In this document: positions 10,779 through 23,300 of the stretch, in pieces
Numbering within the stretch: position 1 is the stretch's first letter
How the letters are laid out: every line of letters starts with the position of its first letter
Assembly: GCA_036897625.1 (NCBI GenBank)
Contig: JAYMTA010000465.1
Location: 1-28,316 of the forward strand
Direction of reading: 5' to 3'
DNA length: 28,316 nucleotides
Source of the DNA: Pelargonium cotyledonis
Lineage: Eukaryota; Streptophyta; Magnoliopsida; Geraniales; Geraniaceae
Program-made: the position numbers and the translations under genes
Notes under the pieces: model-generated
The model's database searches: none
The model's input: only the letters and a program-made list of their open reading frames with translations
What the model was told of the DNA's origin: nothing

Positions 10779-13700
10779 TCAGGATTGACTGACGTAGAGG
10801 ACTGGGACAAGCCCAGCCATTTTGCCGTCCCTCCCGGGGCGTTTCTTCTTCACCTGCAAACAGTGAATAGTAGAATATTAGCAATATACACGCACAAAAG
10901 AAAAAAATTAACTTTAAAGGTCCAGTCAACCAGTCATATTCAATTCAACGGCTCATTCGGAGATCATTGCTATTCGAATGAAGGGCACACGAAAGTTGCA
11001 ATGATTTTTTGTTTTTTTTCCAGTCAAATTTCAGAGTACTTACATAATACCAGCCGTCAACTTCATACTCAATTTCAAGTTCTTCTCCTGTTGTTATATT
11101 TAACTGCAACCAATATAAAGGTGAGATGAGCACTCAAATGTTTAGAACCAACTAAAATTAACTACTATCTAAACATGTGTTCCAGCTGCTTACTCAAAAT
11201 CAAACCTTTAATCAAAATAGCAGTTCTAATGCAAAAGGAAAATATTAAGCCATAAAGATGCAACTAACCTCGTCATCTCCACCAGCAGTGAAGTCATAGA
11301 GTGCTGTTCCAAATTGAGGATTTGCAGAGGAAACGCGCTCCCCATCTTGGGAACCAAAGCTATGGGATTCCTTCCCAGCTAAGGGGTTCTCAAAAGACTC
11401 GAACCTTTGCATGACAGATTCGTATGATGGAGGCTCTTCTCTAATCTGACAAGTAGGAACGACATTAGGGATTAGACCTAGATATCATATATATATATAT
11501 ATATATATTGGTGAGAGGTGTAGATCCTTACCGGAGAACCTGCACCCTCATATATGGAGGAACTACCACCATATCTACCTCCTGTTGATTTATCCTGTTG
11601 GGGACAATTTACAAAATAAAATCCCTGTTAAAAAAGAAATAAGTATTATGTATTCAAAGAGAAACAAAAGTTGCAATCCCCAGTGGAGGCAATTAGGCCA
11701 TGGCTGCGCACCCATTTGGTGATAACAATAAGCAGTGTTCCTTCTTTTGAGAGCAAATTGGATTACTTACTTTCTTTCAATAAATATTTTAGATGGATCA
11801 AAGGAAAGGAGGAGGAAGGTTGTTAAATATGAATGGTTTCGTAATCTGGAAAGCACACACACATAATGGATATACTAACAAAACAGAAGAAACATTTTAT
11901 GGGGCAGTCAGTTGAAACTGGAGGTTTTGCACTGTCCATAGCTAGCTGCCTATGCTGGACAAGTCTCTATCTATTATCTGAATTTTTATTATTGTGTTCT
12001 CTTACATGCTTTATCTTAGGATATACTAACTGCATGCCTAACATAGGGTTTAACCTTCGACAATAAATCATAATGACTTGTCCAATAAAATGGACAAGGA
12101 ATACAGAGGATGGGCCAATTTTGGACCCAAAATATTGCTTCAACCTTACCCTAATAAAACAACTCCCTACTTCTATAAACAGGTGGAAAACCATTCTAAA
12201 TGAGTCAACCCAAACACAATCCAACTGATAAACAATCTAGGTCAAAGTTGAGAGTGCTTTTTCTAATCCAAATTGTGCTGTTTGGGACTACAAGATTATC
12301 CAAAAGAGCATGGATAATAGGAAAACCAAAAAGATAAAACATGAAACAAGTTAGTTGCAAATGACAATACCCCGTATGCAGGCTTTGAACTAAACAGTGA
12401 AGGGTAGTTCATTCCACCAAAGTGGGATGATATGGAAGTTTCAACTGATCCTGCTGAATCTGGAGAAGATGACCCTGATGATCGAGCATCAGTTTCCTGC
12501 AAATTCATAGGGATAAAATCAGCAAATACGTCTGCTTCACCAGTATCTCACTGGAGACGAATATACTTCCCAGTTCTACAAGCATTTTGGCAAAAGTCAT
12601 ACCTCCATTTCTGAAGCCTCTAGAAGTGACTTTGCCCACATATCATCATAACTAACTGAAGGTCTAGAGATAGTGTTCTCCTCCTCAACATCTGGAGCAT
12701 CAGTTCCAGCACCCGAAAGAAATTCATTAACCTGAACATAAAATAGATATCAGAAGACTTTCAAGATGGAAAAAAAAAAAAAAAAGATTAGGGACTAAAA
12801 ACTGAATAAAGTCATACAAATAATGGCAACTGAAATTAATCCCACAATCATTGTCAGACCTGAGAGCTCAAAATCCATATACAAGCCCAACATTTGACAA
12901 TCACAAACTAATAATAATTTGGTACAAAGCAGAAAGAAAAAGAGCTCATGTCACTATCATTCATCATCAAAATTATCCAAGTGTCATTATTTGCACCAAG
13001 AAAATACAACTTTTTTATGTAAAAAGCACGAAAGTTTCAAAGAATGATCTAGTATAGTGATGAACCGAAGTACAGGTAGACGCTTAGTTTTAGTAGCAGA
13101 TGAATTGCTCATGAAGAGAGTCAATGATAGTCACTGATTTTAAACTTGAGTGCATCCGGAAAATAAAAGTCCATGAAATCTCTAATTGAAATGCATCATT
13201 CTTCAACTCAGGTTAGAAAGCTTTGAGTAAGAAAGTACTCCTTAATAAAAAATAAAAAGGTGTCTTCCATAAGTTGCAAGGGTGATCTGGGAACAGGTGT
13301 CAACCTAAACCCATCTCTCTATAAAAACATTTTCAATTTTGTTACCTAAACACTATCCATGGCATATAAAAGAAAACTCGGAGGGAGCTAAAATAATACT
13401 CCCTCCGTCCCAAAATGAGTGTCTTGTTTCAATTTTTTGCAAAAATTAAGAATAACAAGATAATTTAATGTGTTTCCAATATAACCACCACTTTTTCACC
13501 TACACCCCATGTGCAAATTTGCCCATGTGCATAAGTGATAAGGGTAATATGGGGAAAACAATAACATAATAACCTAAAAATAGAAACAAAACACTCATTT
13601 TGGGACAAAAAATTTTGACAAACAAGACACTCATTTTGGGACGGAGGGAGTATGTGATATCTTTGAAGATTCTTTTGTATGAGCCTAAGAACTAATAAAT

Positions 13701-16700
13701 GCCATATTTTAAATTTTAACACTTCTATCTATACTCAGGATAGCCAAGAAAGGCTGAAGCCTCCTACCACTGTTAAATATTTTCTATGTTAAAAAATAAA
13801 AGAGCAATCCATTCTTGGCATCATTATTGTTAAATTTCAGTGATGGGCTACACATAATGGTTTGGGCTTCCCATACTAAAAATTCAACCTTATTAGTAGG
13901 GTTTTACTTGCACCATTTTATTTAGCCACTTCTTCTTATAATTTTCCAATGTGGGACAACACCCATTTCAACACTAATTAGAATGAGAAAACTTCACATT
14001 AAGACTGGGTATAATCCTCACCCTGTTCATTGCTGGTGCATTGTTCCCCAAGAGACCATCATCACCAAGATTTGCTGCCCATGCATTAACTAGGTCATCA
14101 TCAAGTGCATCTGGCTCAGCTGGGGCAGGCTTAGATGCCTCATAAATAAGGTCAGAGATCCCAGTTGCAACAGCTGGATCATTCATACCAGATGAGGCAC
14201 TTATGTTGTGCCGAGTGCGATAGATGTCAATAAGTTTTGCACTGTCAAACAATTTTGGGGAAGAAAATAAAAAAAAAAAAGCATATCAGATTTGAGAGAA
14301 GAGAGAAACACAAACAAGCTAGCAGCAAAGAAAAACACACAGACGATAGAATGATGTAAATAAATCTTAGACTAACAGAGAAATCACTTTAATCATTAAA
14401 GTTTAATGATAAAGCCAATACATAGAGAAACCATACCTACATTATTAGTTCATAAACATCAAGGCATATATTCCAGAAGGTTTGCAGCAATTTAATTTCA
14501 GATATCGTGGAAAGACGGAAGTCCAGTGCAATGGTAAAAATTTCAGGCTAGCAGACACAAATGCACAGGGACAATTCCCAAGAACAACTACTTCAGGCAT
14601 AAAGTTATTCGGATCACTCCTCTCATTCTCAATATTCCACTTTGGTTAGACCACAAATTGGTAGTGGTCCAGTAACCCTAGAGAATAAATGGTGCGGGGG
14701 TGTTGAGTTTCTAAAATACATGCGCAGTTTTAGATGCTCTATTCCAATCAGGATAAGAGTCCAAATGAGCTTTCAGATAATTAATTTGTAGAGTTTGATG
14801 GAGTAGAATATCTATATTGTATTAAGAAACCAGCAACTAATTTATACAAGAAGACTAACCTACAAAAATGAAATAACTAAATATGAAATAAACATTTCAT
14901 CAAAAAAAATGAAATAAACATAATTTACACCCACCGCACTGCTTCCTAATCTTGATTGACAACTTGTAAAATCCTAACACTCGACTCAAGCTGGATCAAA
15001 TATAGCTTACGCAAGGTCCTCGGTGACATTTGAAAAGACTATGCCAGTTGGTCTTTGGAATTGACGAAACTAGTAGCAATTCATCCTGACATAATCATCT
15101 TTTATAAAAATGGTAATCAATTTCAATATGCTTGTTTCTTTCATGAAACATTGGATTTGAGGCAATGTGTTTGTCACATATCAATCTCATCTGAGTAACC
15201 TTTACAAAAGTTGTTTTCACCAAATAAGTTTGCAAGTTGCTAAAGACAAGCTTCCACAGTAAATCTAGCAACAATATCTTGCTTTCTACACTTCCAAGAG
15301 AAGAAATTATCACCTATCAGTACACAATATCCTAATGTGAAACGTCTGTCTTATGGAGATGATTTTGTTGCACCAATGCCCTTAGCCACTGATTTGCACC
15401 CTTTGGCAACAGTCACGTTAGGGAGGGATGTTCACTTATAGGTTTTGGTTACCAGATATATGGTTGGAGGCACACGAATCAAGAACCCAAGATCCAACTG
15501 TAGGATACTCGGTGAGGGAAGCAACAGAATTACCAGTTTGAGCTACAGAAGCAATAGAGAGAATGAGGTTTGCTTAAAGGCTTGATATTGAAGATAGTCC
15601 TCAAAATTTGATCCATTCAACAAATTTGACCCGAACATGTTAGCGCATAAACCAACATATCAAGATAATGGGACTAGAATATATAAAAAGCCAAAACTGT
15701 TAAAATAGATGAGATAAATTCCTTCCTAGTCAAACACCATGCTGTAAAAATATACCTTATTGGCCCCAGTGGAAGATACTTTGCTCTTGGAACAAAACAA
15801 AACAGTGAAACAAGATCTAGCAATCTCTCATGGGTTTCATATAGCTTCTTCAGTTCTTCATCTGTCCATTCTTTTTTTGCATTATCATGGTTGCGTATTT
15901 CCCTGATCATACATACTAAACTTTTAATACTGATGAGGACGGAAGCAGAGAAACTAACACAATGAAAAAATCAGCTCTTACTTGATCAGGTCATCTTGAG
16001 CTATATACATTTCATCAAGAACCTTTAACATGGGACTTATCAGAACTCCAAGGCCTGTACCACTAGCCCCTTGATCTTCTCCATTACTAATATGCATCTC
16101 TGAAAATTGGGACTGCACACCACCCTGAGCCAAAGTATGTAGGAATTCATAGATCTGTAACCTAAAAGGCTCACCAGACCTAATTGCTAGGGTTGTAAGA
16201 GCTTGTGCAGCAATAATGCGCACCTGGAATGGCCATAAAAACAAAGAGTTGAGGAAAAATAACAATGGACACAATTCCTTTTATAGTAGAATAAACACGT
16301 TCCATTACTTATTCAACATACATGAACCATAGCAGTCAGCTACCAACATCCCAACCTAATTCCAGGCCACATGGTGGCACTGTAGCATACATATAAATCT
16401 GTATGTGTGCGCGCTCACCTAAACATATCTCTCAGAATTGACTGTTGGGACCATGAGCCCACAATCATGCAATTGCACAAAATTCAGGTGATTAGGGTAT
16501 TTGCAGGCCTTTTAGGATGGACGGAATACTTGATTTCATGACAGATGTAGCAAATTGAAAACACTTTATTTTCAACTATGGAGGAAACGTTATACCTCCC
16601 AGCTGCCACTAAAAGCACACCTCTGGAGTCGAGTCAATGCACCAGCTAGAGTAGGATTACGAGAACTAGCAGCAGCAACCATCTTATCAGCATCTAACAT

Positions 16701-19700
16701 CATCAATGCAGTTCCAGGAGGAGTAGCAGATTCCCAAGCATATTCTGAAGCAGCATAATTAGCATTTTCTCCCAGAAACCACACCTGAGAGTTCAGAGTT
16801 CACTGATTTAGAAACTACATAGGAAAGAGTATACCATATGCAGTCATTTGGTTTATCAAAACAGGAGTAGATTTAATGGTTATATTAATTATTGAGTCTT
16901 ACTGCTGCTTGGACTAATCTCTGTAAAGCCAGGGCTGATTTTGGATCAGATGCAGATACCCTATCTACTGATGTAAGCCCAAACATTGATCCAGGTTGTG
17001 GTGGTGGTAAATCAAGAACTATGGTGACTGCTTCCAAAGCTGTGTGTTTCCCATCAGGACCAGCACCAACAAGGCATGTCTAGAAATTGAACCATCATTA
17101 AACTATATAATAAAAAATGCAATACAGTAATGAAAACAATAGATGTCTTAATCAACAGACAAGGAGATGAACATCATATCTGCAAGTTCTATTAATAATG
17201 ATTTGACAAATAAATGCACAAGACAACAAATTTAATAATCAAAGGCCACAAGCTTTGGCAACCGATAGTAGAAAATAAAACTGTAAATGGGATGTCTTAA
17301 TCAACAGACAAGGAGATGAACATCATCTCTGCAAGTTCTATTAATAATGATTTGACAAATAAATGCACAAGACAACAAATTCAATAATCAAAGGCCACAA
17401 GCTTTGGCAACCGATAGTAGAAAATAAAACTGTAAATGGAATGATAAGAAGTATTACAATCATTCAAATAGATTGAAAAATATGAAATGAAGAAATGAAC
17501 TCCGACAAGTATGAACAGTGACAACTCAGACTAAAAAGGATAAGAAAAAGCAAAAATCGAGAAAACTGATAATAAAATACAGTTACCACAATTTATAAAA
17601 GCCTCGGATAAACTTGGGTAATACAAGAAGAAATATTGACCTAGATATAAAAAATAACAAGAGGCATCCAAAAGCCTATTGCAATGGCACATTGCTACCT
17701 ATGCAGAAGAGATTTTCGTACAACTATGGGAGGAAATTCTTTTCATCTTAGGAGGATTAGAATCAACCAAATTCTATCAGTCCACTTTCCACATGGACTG
17801 CCTGGAGAGAAATAAGACAACTAATCAAACTGCATAGGATTGAATATAAACAGAATTAGACTGGCTATACCATCACTACAGATTCGACAGTAGAACTATA
17901 TAGTGTATGCCCTATACTTGCTTTGGTACTGTGGAGAGAAACATTGATACAAGAATGTTTATCCTGAAGGATGTACATGTTTAAGAATCAAATGAGAACT
18001 TGAAGGATGTACATGTTCAAGAATTATATGTTTAACAGTTACACTAAGTACGATTTTAGTTCTATGTAGTTGATTATATTACTTACCAAAGTTACAGGTC
18101 AGCTTTCTCTGACCCATCTAGTCATGTTTTGTTTCAATAACCCTAGACTGAATATTTCATTTAATTTAATCTGATGAAGACTTAACAAAATTAATGGTGA
18201 TAACCTATTAGTAAAGGCGTCACAACTTAAGGTATATAAAATACAAATAAAAGTAAAAATAAAAGAAATGGATACATAATTAGTATGGGTGAGATTGAAA
18301 CATACCTTCCATAGTAGTTGTAACACATCGGCGTCGATCTTCCCAGGAACTTTAGTGGCAAAAATTCTAGCAATTTCAAGAAGAGTAACAGCCATATCGG
18401 GAGTAGCCTGAAATTAAATTATACAATTACAGAGATCAGACCGCCTAGTGTAAAAGGAGAAAAATCAAATCATCAGAAAAATTACATCTATGTAGTGCAA
18501 AACAGCAAAATATACTTAAAAATCAATACCACTGAAATTTCTCAGTAACCAAACAGAATCTGACGGAAAATTTGAAGATTTGGTTATAATATCAAAGCAC
18601 AACCAGAATCAAGGTAGTGTAGAATCGGAATTGGAATCAGAGAGCTCACAGTGTGAGTTATGGAGAGAAGCAATATGCATATGCAGAACGAAATGATAGA
18701 ACTGTGGTGTGTGGGTGCCTCCGATTACTGCTTTACTTGTGTTTAAGACTTAATGATATAGATACAAATAATATTTAAGTGGACCGTTCCCAATGGGAGT
18801 TTGAAGCTTGTATTTAATGGATTTGTATAATTTACAAAGCAAAAGACCCCATTTATAATACAATTTGATAGAATAGGATCAACTAAGATCCCTAAACTGA
18901 AGCTAACCGACTCTATCTCCTATTTTACAATGATTCCAACAGAAGAAACATATCATAACCATGCAGTCATGCCCTAAAAACCAAATATTAGGATGCCTGT
19001 CGTACCTTAAAGCGAGCATGTAGAGTAAGCAAAATGTCATTCAACATTGTTGCTGGCCATGCTGGATCAGAAAGTTCTGATGCAATTATGGATTCTAGTT
19101 CGTCAAATGATTCATATGGACTTTGCATCCAGATTAGTGCCTTGATTACCATCGCTCGAACATAAACACATTCACATGCAATAGTTGTCCGCACTACTTC
19201 CATCAATGAAGCTAATAGTCCCGCTATTGTATTTTTGCCACCTGTATTTTTTGTTACAGAAGTGGTTGTTCGGATACCTGGTTAAAAACAAAGTCAATCA
19301 GAAAATTATCCAACAGAGATGATTCATACCCTTGAATATATTTAAACAACAGGAGTGTTAACCAATCCAAATAATTAATAAAGCCCAAATCCCAAATTTT
19401 GAACAGCAAGATATGACAGGATTTAACTTTTATTATTTCTTTTCTTTTTTTTATCAGCAAGCGTAACAACCGAGGCTCGAACCTGGGTATGACAGGATTT
19501 AACTAAAAAAATCCAGGGAACCGAAGACGGATGACACTAGAATATTGAAATTAGCATCCTATGTAGTTGTTAGAATAATTAAATGTGTACAAAAATGTTC
19601 AGTTGAATAAATAACAGTCAGCTAATTTAGCCTCTTGGTAGTGTCTAAGAGAACCTCAGATTTGCATACAACCGGAATGAGGAACTCCCATTGTGTATCC

Positions 19701-20320
19701 TAGTGATTGTCCAATAAATAGATATAAAATAAATATTTAAACAATATCTACAAAACCATATTTAAACCAGAATGCACTTCTTTTATTTTTGCGCATTATT
19801 AACTGAATTCTATCCTGAGCGTCTATTGCATATGATAGATAAAACCATAACGAAATTAGTCGAAGCTCAATCAAAAGATTAAATTAAAAAACATGATCAT
19901 AGTAAATACTAAACACTGTATCAATCTAAGTGATGCTATAAAGAACCTCATCACAGTGAGGATCTCAGATTAAGAGTATTCTCCATGCCACATGGTGCTA
20001 TCCCAAATATAAAAGTAGACTGGAATAATAAGAATAAAAAATAAAACTACCTTCAGGGTGAGAAGTGTCATTGATATCTGAATCATCTACATGATCAGAA
20101 AACATGTTAACTCCTTCATCAATATCTTGTAAACCTAAAGAAAAAGCAGCAGCACGACTTTTCCCCATCTCCTGCACAACTCGTGCAGCAGCATGTAGCA
20201 CTGGTCTAGAGAAACTACAGAAAGAAGTTTCCAACCTGAAGTAAAAGCAGGAAGTTTAAATAAAGAGGAGCAATAATGTTAAAGGTGCTAAAATACAACC
20301 AAAAAGAGATACACACACAC

Positions 20321-20351
<31 letters not shown>

Positions 20352-23300
20352 AAGTGGCTTCAACCTTCTCATAACAAGCTTAATAAGGGGCTGTGGACGT
20401 CTTGTCTTTTGATTATTATCTTTGGATGCCTTTGAAGGAATAGGCGGCGCTTCTGGCAACTTGAGGATCTCCCTTGTTAAGCGGTACCACCCAGAAGCTC
20501 GCTCATCAGTCCTAGAATATACAAATGTTAGAAATCTATATCCTAAAATATTATCAAAGTGATGAAGTAAATGTGTGACAATGCAACTACAACCTTATGA
20601 AAGATAAAATATAGAACTTACTAGCCGGGACATATAAATAAATATAAAAAACTATATATTCTATCATACCTATCAGTGTTATCATGTTTCCCCAATACGC
20701 ACAAGATTGCCTCAAAACAGACTCTTTCACTGGGATCGAGGAGGAGCTGATAGAGCAATGAGTTGAACTGAGACTTAATGTCAGGCCTGTCTGCACACAC
20801 AATATCCATGAAACCATTCACCCTATGCATACAGGACATAAGTGTCGGTTGATTTGCAGAAAATAAAAATATACTGACCATCCAAGGCACGAGCTCTAGA
20901 TATTGCATGGCACAACCTGGCTAGTGCAACCCTAGCTAGAACATCATGTAAATGAAGAATGTCCTGCAGCGCCCCTGAATCATAGAACACTCTTGTAATT
21001 GCCACAAAGGTGGTAAATGGTTCAAAACAAAGCATATGGATATATTCCACCAATTTCGCACACTAAACAAATTAAGGAGTACAGACAAAATTAATGTGGT
21101 CAGCGAAGCAAATGCAAGTATTAACTTTTTTACTTACTCCCGTCCCAAAATGAGTGTCCATTTTTTTCATTTTTGAAGTTAGGATTGAACTTTCTCCCTT
21201 ATACACCCATGTGCTCTGATTGTATAAAATAAAAACTCAAGGGGTTCTAACGAACTTATATTAGGGATGTTGTTGATATCTAACTAAAAAGGAAAGTGGC
21301 CACTCATTTTGAGACAAAATCTTTAGAAAAAAGTGAACAGTCATTTTGGGACAAAATGAGTATATAGTCAAATAAGTCAATTTTTCTGAAGTAGCAATCA
21401 TTATATGCAACACCTTGAACAAACAGAATAGTAAGACTCCAATTATCAGATAAAGCTCCACAAGCTTTAAAATCTGTCCGTAAACAAAGAGATTCAGCTT
21501 CATTCAACCATATAATAAAATCTGCTTTTTTATGCAACTCGTAGAAAAGTAAATGGGCTATAGAACGATATGTGTGGCTACTGAACTTAGGAAGACAGCC
21601 TCCATGCGATATAAATACACTCAACTGAGTTAGACAAAATTGAATTCTACAAATGTCTAGATTTCAATTAATAAATATAGCGTAAAACTTGTATTAAGCA
21701 AAGCCATATATATTTATCTCATGATTAGGAAGGATACCTCCAGGTTCTGCAAGCTTTCCTGCACAAAAGTAAAAGGTAAACCATCAGATAAGGATGATAG
21801 TAGAACTTAGATTATTATTATTGTATGATGAAATTAAATAGTTCCTATATCTGATAAACAGTATCTTTTGCTTCCACTTTATCCCAAAATGAGCATGACT
21901 GCAAGACATAGCATTACGCCTTGATTGCCATACATGTGGAGGACCTCAAAGAGTTTAGATAAAGGAATTATGTAGCCAACCCCAATTTATGTTTGAGAAA
22001 AAGGTTTGGCTGTCGTCGTTCTTGTTATTACTACGCCTTGATTGCACACACTACCCTTTATAAATAAAAAATGCAAAAACAAAGCCAAATGATCAGGATA
22101 ACCCCCATCCTTTTTAAGATGGCCAACTGAGGAAAAAAGATGTTAAAAGAGTGATATAAAAGAGGTTGGGGTCTCTGCCAAAACCCCACCTCCTCGGTGG
22201 TTTGACATAAAATAAAACGAATTAATTGGTTTAAATTGAAAGTTTAAGTTTGTAAGGCAAGAAACTTGTTGGTGGACTCAGAGAATGTTTCCATCACCTA
22301 ATGCCATAGCAACTGCATAAGGGTCTCTTGTAGCTAACTCAGAGATGATTTCCAAAGAATGCCTCACGGCAACAGGATCTGCAAATGAAACCCTGCAAAC
22401 AAGATAAACTTTTCCTCAAAACAACAGCCCATAAGCAAATCAGCTTATACCCTACTTTGTGAGCGTGTGCGTGTGGTGATGATGGTGGGGGGGGAGAGAG
22501 AGAATTACAACAACAAAAACAAGTATGATACGAAATTCATGTACTCAAGCTTGTCATCCCAAAGTTTGCTATGACTGTATACCCATATATATGGAAAGAA
22601 CAGGTAATAATAAAAGATTAATAGAGAAATTGTGGGCACCACAAGTAGTGGCGCTACTCGGATTTTTTGGCTGAAAGTCAGAGAGGACAAACGTCAAAAG
22701 AGTTACTAGGGAGGGATCACAGATGAACTGAAGAAGCAAAATGGGTCCGGCTCCTGCTCAATGACAGTACAATTACCTTTCATGTGTTTTGGTTACATAA
22801 CCAAGTTCTCAAAAGGCAGGCCTCTTAATGTTCTTCAATCAAGGCTAATAATGTTAGCCAGCCTTCTTAGTCACTCTCCTAAATTTTCTTATTCCAACAC
22901 CCATTACATGCTAGATGGAGAATAAGGATATAATACAACCATAGAAGCCTATAAAAACTTTAGAGGTGTATAATGACCCCATCAATATAGGCTGAACCAC
23001 TCAATTGCCCAAACTTATAAGGCAAAATATTAGAAACACAAAATTAACCTCTTATACTTCCTCAATAAGGTTTGATAATTAAGAACAATACAACCCATCA
23101 AATTTTCTTCGCAAAAGTAATATTGTAAATAGATATTTGCTAAGCTTAAACTATACAGATTTCCAGTATATGATTGTCAAACACGATACATGATGAAATT
23201 AATCATGGTAGCATAACAACTCTATGTCACCAATAATTAGGAACAAAAATACTGAAAACATACCCCTGTACAGCACGATGCAGAAACGCCGGATTTCCTG

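Larger units (their letters stand above)
12732..14021 (-). other. TASH3 intron 21, carrying transposon DNA
   Basis: A 1290-bp intron between the exon ending PAMNR and the exon starting VNEFLSG. It contains the Stowaway MITE and the LTR-like block listed separately, plus an A15 tract near 12771-12785. The remaining sequence shows nothing I recognise. Confidence 0.8.
14242..15755 (-). other. TASH3 intron 20, the longest intron
   Basis: At 1514 bp this is the longest intron of the gene. Roughly 940 bp of it (14701-15640) is a decayed Copia retrotransposon in the same orientation as the host gene. The remaining 14242-14700 has no recognised features apart from an A12 run near 14269-14280. Confidence 0.8.
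17080..18305 (-). other. TASH3 intron 16, with local duplications
   Basis: A 1226-bp intron between the exon ending LLWK and the exon starting TCLVGAGPDGK. It carries the 149-bp tandem duplication and the 36-bp-period repeat listed separately; nothing else was recognised. Confidence 0.8.

Noticed and set aside
19470-19490. GGTTCGAGCC on the minus strand as part of a tRNA gene
   Set aside because: No cloverleaf can be built around it; it is better explained as the B box of a truncated SINE.
21885-21912. CACTTTATCCCAAAATGAGCATG, similar to a Stowaway end
   Set aside because: There is no second end and no TA-flanked pair, so it is at most a fragment.
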